Source of the DNA: Atopostipes sp963558565
GTDB taxonomy: Bacteria; Bacillota; Bacilli; Lactobacillales; Carnobacteriaceae_A
Assembly (NCBI GenBank): GCA_963558565.1
Contig: CAUWGX010000008.1
Span: 4,633 to 68,632, forward strand
DNA length: 64,000 nt
Reading direction: 5' to 3'
The notes below the pieces were generated by a model. That model did no database searches. It had not been told where the DNA came from and was given only the letters and a program-made list of their open reading frames with translations. The translations under genes and the position numbers were made by a program. Shown in pieces: positions 62,676-64,000 of this stretch (position 1 is the first letter of the stretch; every line of letters begins with the position of its first letter).

Positions 62676-63698
62676 TTAATTTTGAAAATCAATGACCATT
62701 CTTCCGCGAATAGTGCCATCTTCCATTTCTTGAAATATATTATTAATATCTTCCATCGGCCGCATTTCACATTGTGGAATCACTTTTCTTTCTGCCCCTG
62801 CTTGAAATGCTTCTTCCAAGTCTTTACGTGTGCCAACTAAAGAACCGATTACTTCGATCCCGTCCAGTACTAGTCGAGGAATTGATAAGTCCATAGATTC
62901 AGTAGGTAGTCCAACAGCAACGACACGTCCTCCTGCGCGAACTGCATCTACTGATTGGTTGAAAGCTGATTTTGCTACCGCAGTAACTACTACCGCATGG
63001 GCACCACCAGTTTTTTCTTGAACAACTGTACCGACATCTTCTTTCAGTGGATTAATTAAAATATCTGCTCCATATTTCTTTGCAAATTCTAATTGGCCAT
63101 CATTCACATCTACCGCAATTACCTTTAAATTGAAGACATTTTTAGCGTATTGAAGGGCTAAATTCCCTAAGCCTCCTAAACCAGATATTAATAACCAGTC
63201 TCCTGGAGTTAATCTAGCTTCCTTAATGGCTTTATAAGTAGTCACTCCAGCACAAGTAATTGAACTAGCTTCATCGGAAGGAAGATTTTCTGGAACTTTT
63301 ACTGAATAATCTGCAGTAACAATACAGTATTCTGCCATACCACCGTCTACAGTATAGCCTGCATTTCTTACTTCTCGGCAAAGAGTTTCACGACCTGTCG
63401 TGCAATATTCACAATGTCCACAGCCTTCAAAAAACCATGCAACACTGGCACGATCGCCAATTGCTAAGCTCGTTACATCTTCAGCTATCTCAACAACTTC
63501 GCCAATTCCTTCATGTCCAAGAATGGTTCCTGAAACGTCCCCAAAATCTGCGTTTTTGACATGTAAATCTGTATGACAAACACCACAACATATCATTTTT
63601 AATAGGGCTTCGCCTGGCTTTAAGGGGCGAAGTTCTCTTTCTACTATATCCGCTTGACGGTCAGATGTAGAAACAATTGCTTTCATTTTCGTCATCAT
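62676..63698 (-). CDS. adhP: Zinc-dependent alcohol dehydrogenase (AdhP type)
   Basis: The 340-residue MDR enzyme has the catalytic zinc site CGVCHTDLHV (C38) and GHEGIGEVVE, the structural four-cysteine site in CGHCEYCTTGRETLC, and the Rossmann motif ISGLGGLGNLALQYAK. It oxidises primary alcohols or reduces aldehydes with NAD. GAGGAG lies a few nt before the first two ATGs; the second (63695) has the better spacing. Confidence 0.92.
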   Translation of the reverse strand: MMTKMKAIVSTSDRQADIVERELRPLKPGEALLKMICCGVCHTDLHVKNADFGDVSGTILGHEGIGEVVEIAEDVTSLAIGDRASVAWFFEGCGHCEYCTTGRETLCREVRNAGYTVDGGMAEYCIVTADYSVKVPENLPSDEASSITCAGVTTYKAIKEARLTPGDWLLISGLGGLGNLALQYAKNVFNLKVIAVDVNDGQLEFAKKYGADILINPLKEDVGTVVQEKTGGAHAVVVTAVAKSAFNQSVDAVRAGGRVVAVGLPTESMDLSIPRLVLDGIEVIGSLVGTRKDLEEAFQAGAERKVIPQCEMRPMEDINNIFQEMEDGTIRGRMVIDFQN

Positions 63699-63866
63699 AC
63701 TCTCCTCAAATCTAATTGTTATTTAAATCACAATAAACCATGTTCATAATATCACAATATAAATTAAAAGTCTATTCTCTTTTTTATGATTATTTAAAAT
63801 CCGATGATTTCACCTAATTTTACTTTTAGACGTCTCGGAACACCAAACGAGACAAAATTGTATGCT

Positions 63867-64000
63867 CATTCGTCACTTCTCTGCTTTTTGATGAATGATC
63901 CGCGCTTCATTCGTCACTTCTCTGCTTTTTGATGAATGATTCGCACTTCATTCGTCACTTCTCTGCTTTTTGATGAATGATTCGCACTTCATTCGTCACT
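63867..64000. repeat. 41-bp tandem array, continuing beyond the right edge
   Basis: Units begin at 63867, 63908, 63949 and 63990, exactly 41 bp apart, each reading CATTCGTCACTTCTCTGC, then TTTTTGATGAATGAT and a short spacer. The first three copies differ at only a few bases (GATCCGCGCTT against GATTCGCACTT). CATTC-TCA and TGA-GAATG form an imperfect hairpin in each. The window cuts the array in the fourth unit, so its length is unknown. A hairpin (TCTCG/CGAGA) at 63834-63853 precedes it. Confidence 0.93.

Noticed and set aside
1..64000. Insertion sequences, prophage or plasmid origin
   Set aside because: No transposase, integrase, phage structural or replication-initiator gene was found, and the inverted repeats seen are short and intergenic.

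Overview
The window looks like a chromosomal segment of a low-GC Gram-positive bacterium. AT-rich DNA, strong AAGGAGG ribosome sites, the block SRP RNA ... dnaX-ebfC-recR ... tmk-darA-holB-yabA ... trmN6-GIY/YIG-rsmI, the PucR regulator and CcpA-type cre-like sites all point to Firmicutes. The gene set (glutathione reductase, no sporulation genes, PepF, YkvI) suggests Lactobacillales, perhaps Carnobacteriaceae or a neighbour. That family placement is an inference.

Layout. 1-3300: start of an exported protein (running off the left edge), a tRNA-Leu(GAG), a glyoxalase I, SprT and a YkvI-like membrane protein. 3400-20640: a purine-ureide catabolic island. AllB, AllC, AllE and AllD convert allantoin to allantoate, ureidoglycine, ureidoglycolate and oxalurate. 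A fused AllF-AllG protein with AllH (oxamate carbamoyltransferase) then splits oxalurate into oxamate and carbamoyl phosphate, and a carbamate kinase makes ATP from the latter. An NCS1 permease, an MFS transporter, a PucR regulator, an esterase, an extra cupin and a 2-hydroxyacid dehydrogenase complete the island. 20940-31750: RidA, Tex, a PrpE-like phosphatase, a MacA/MacB-type export system, a YdhR-like protein and a heterodimeric ABC exporter. 31900-36600: a thiol-redox/sulfur group (glutathione reductase, GT8 glycosyltransferase, rhodanese, ArsR-rhodanese fusion, glutaredoxin, thioredoxin reductase). 36860-44570: YtoQ, pyridoxamine kinase, a FAD/NAD(P) protein, a YjlB-like cupin, a YheO-type regulator, PepF and an acidic lipoprotein. 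44740-59160: the conserved DNA-replication/translation block on the minus strand, interrupted by acetyltransferase/VOC genes and by polyphosphate phosphotransferase, aldehyde dehydrogenase and two tandem aldo/keto reductases. 59200-63700: GNAT, a DUF1858 plus DUF438-hemerythrin-PAS pair (the second broken by an in-frame TGA), an F420-ligase-like protein and a zinc alcohol dehydrogenase.

The most unusual signal is outside the genes. At least five intergenic gaps carry tandem arrays with a 40-42 bp period (about 300-405, 27451-27770, 40790-40975, 50524-50683, 63867-64000), and a sixth, decayed one may lie at 56815-56935. Most units contain an imperfect palindrome. The sequence differs from locus to locus but the period is kept. 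Two arrays 23 kb apart share one consensus and lie in the same direction relative to the transcription of their neighbours. I cannot assign these to a known element.

Start codons were moved downstream of the longest open frame wherever a ribosome site clearly supported it.
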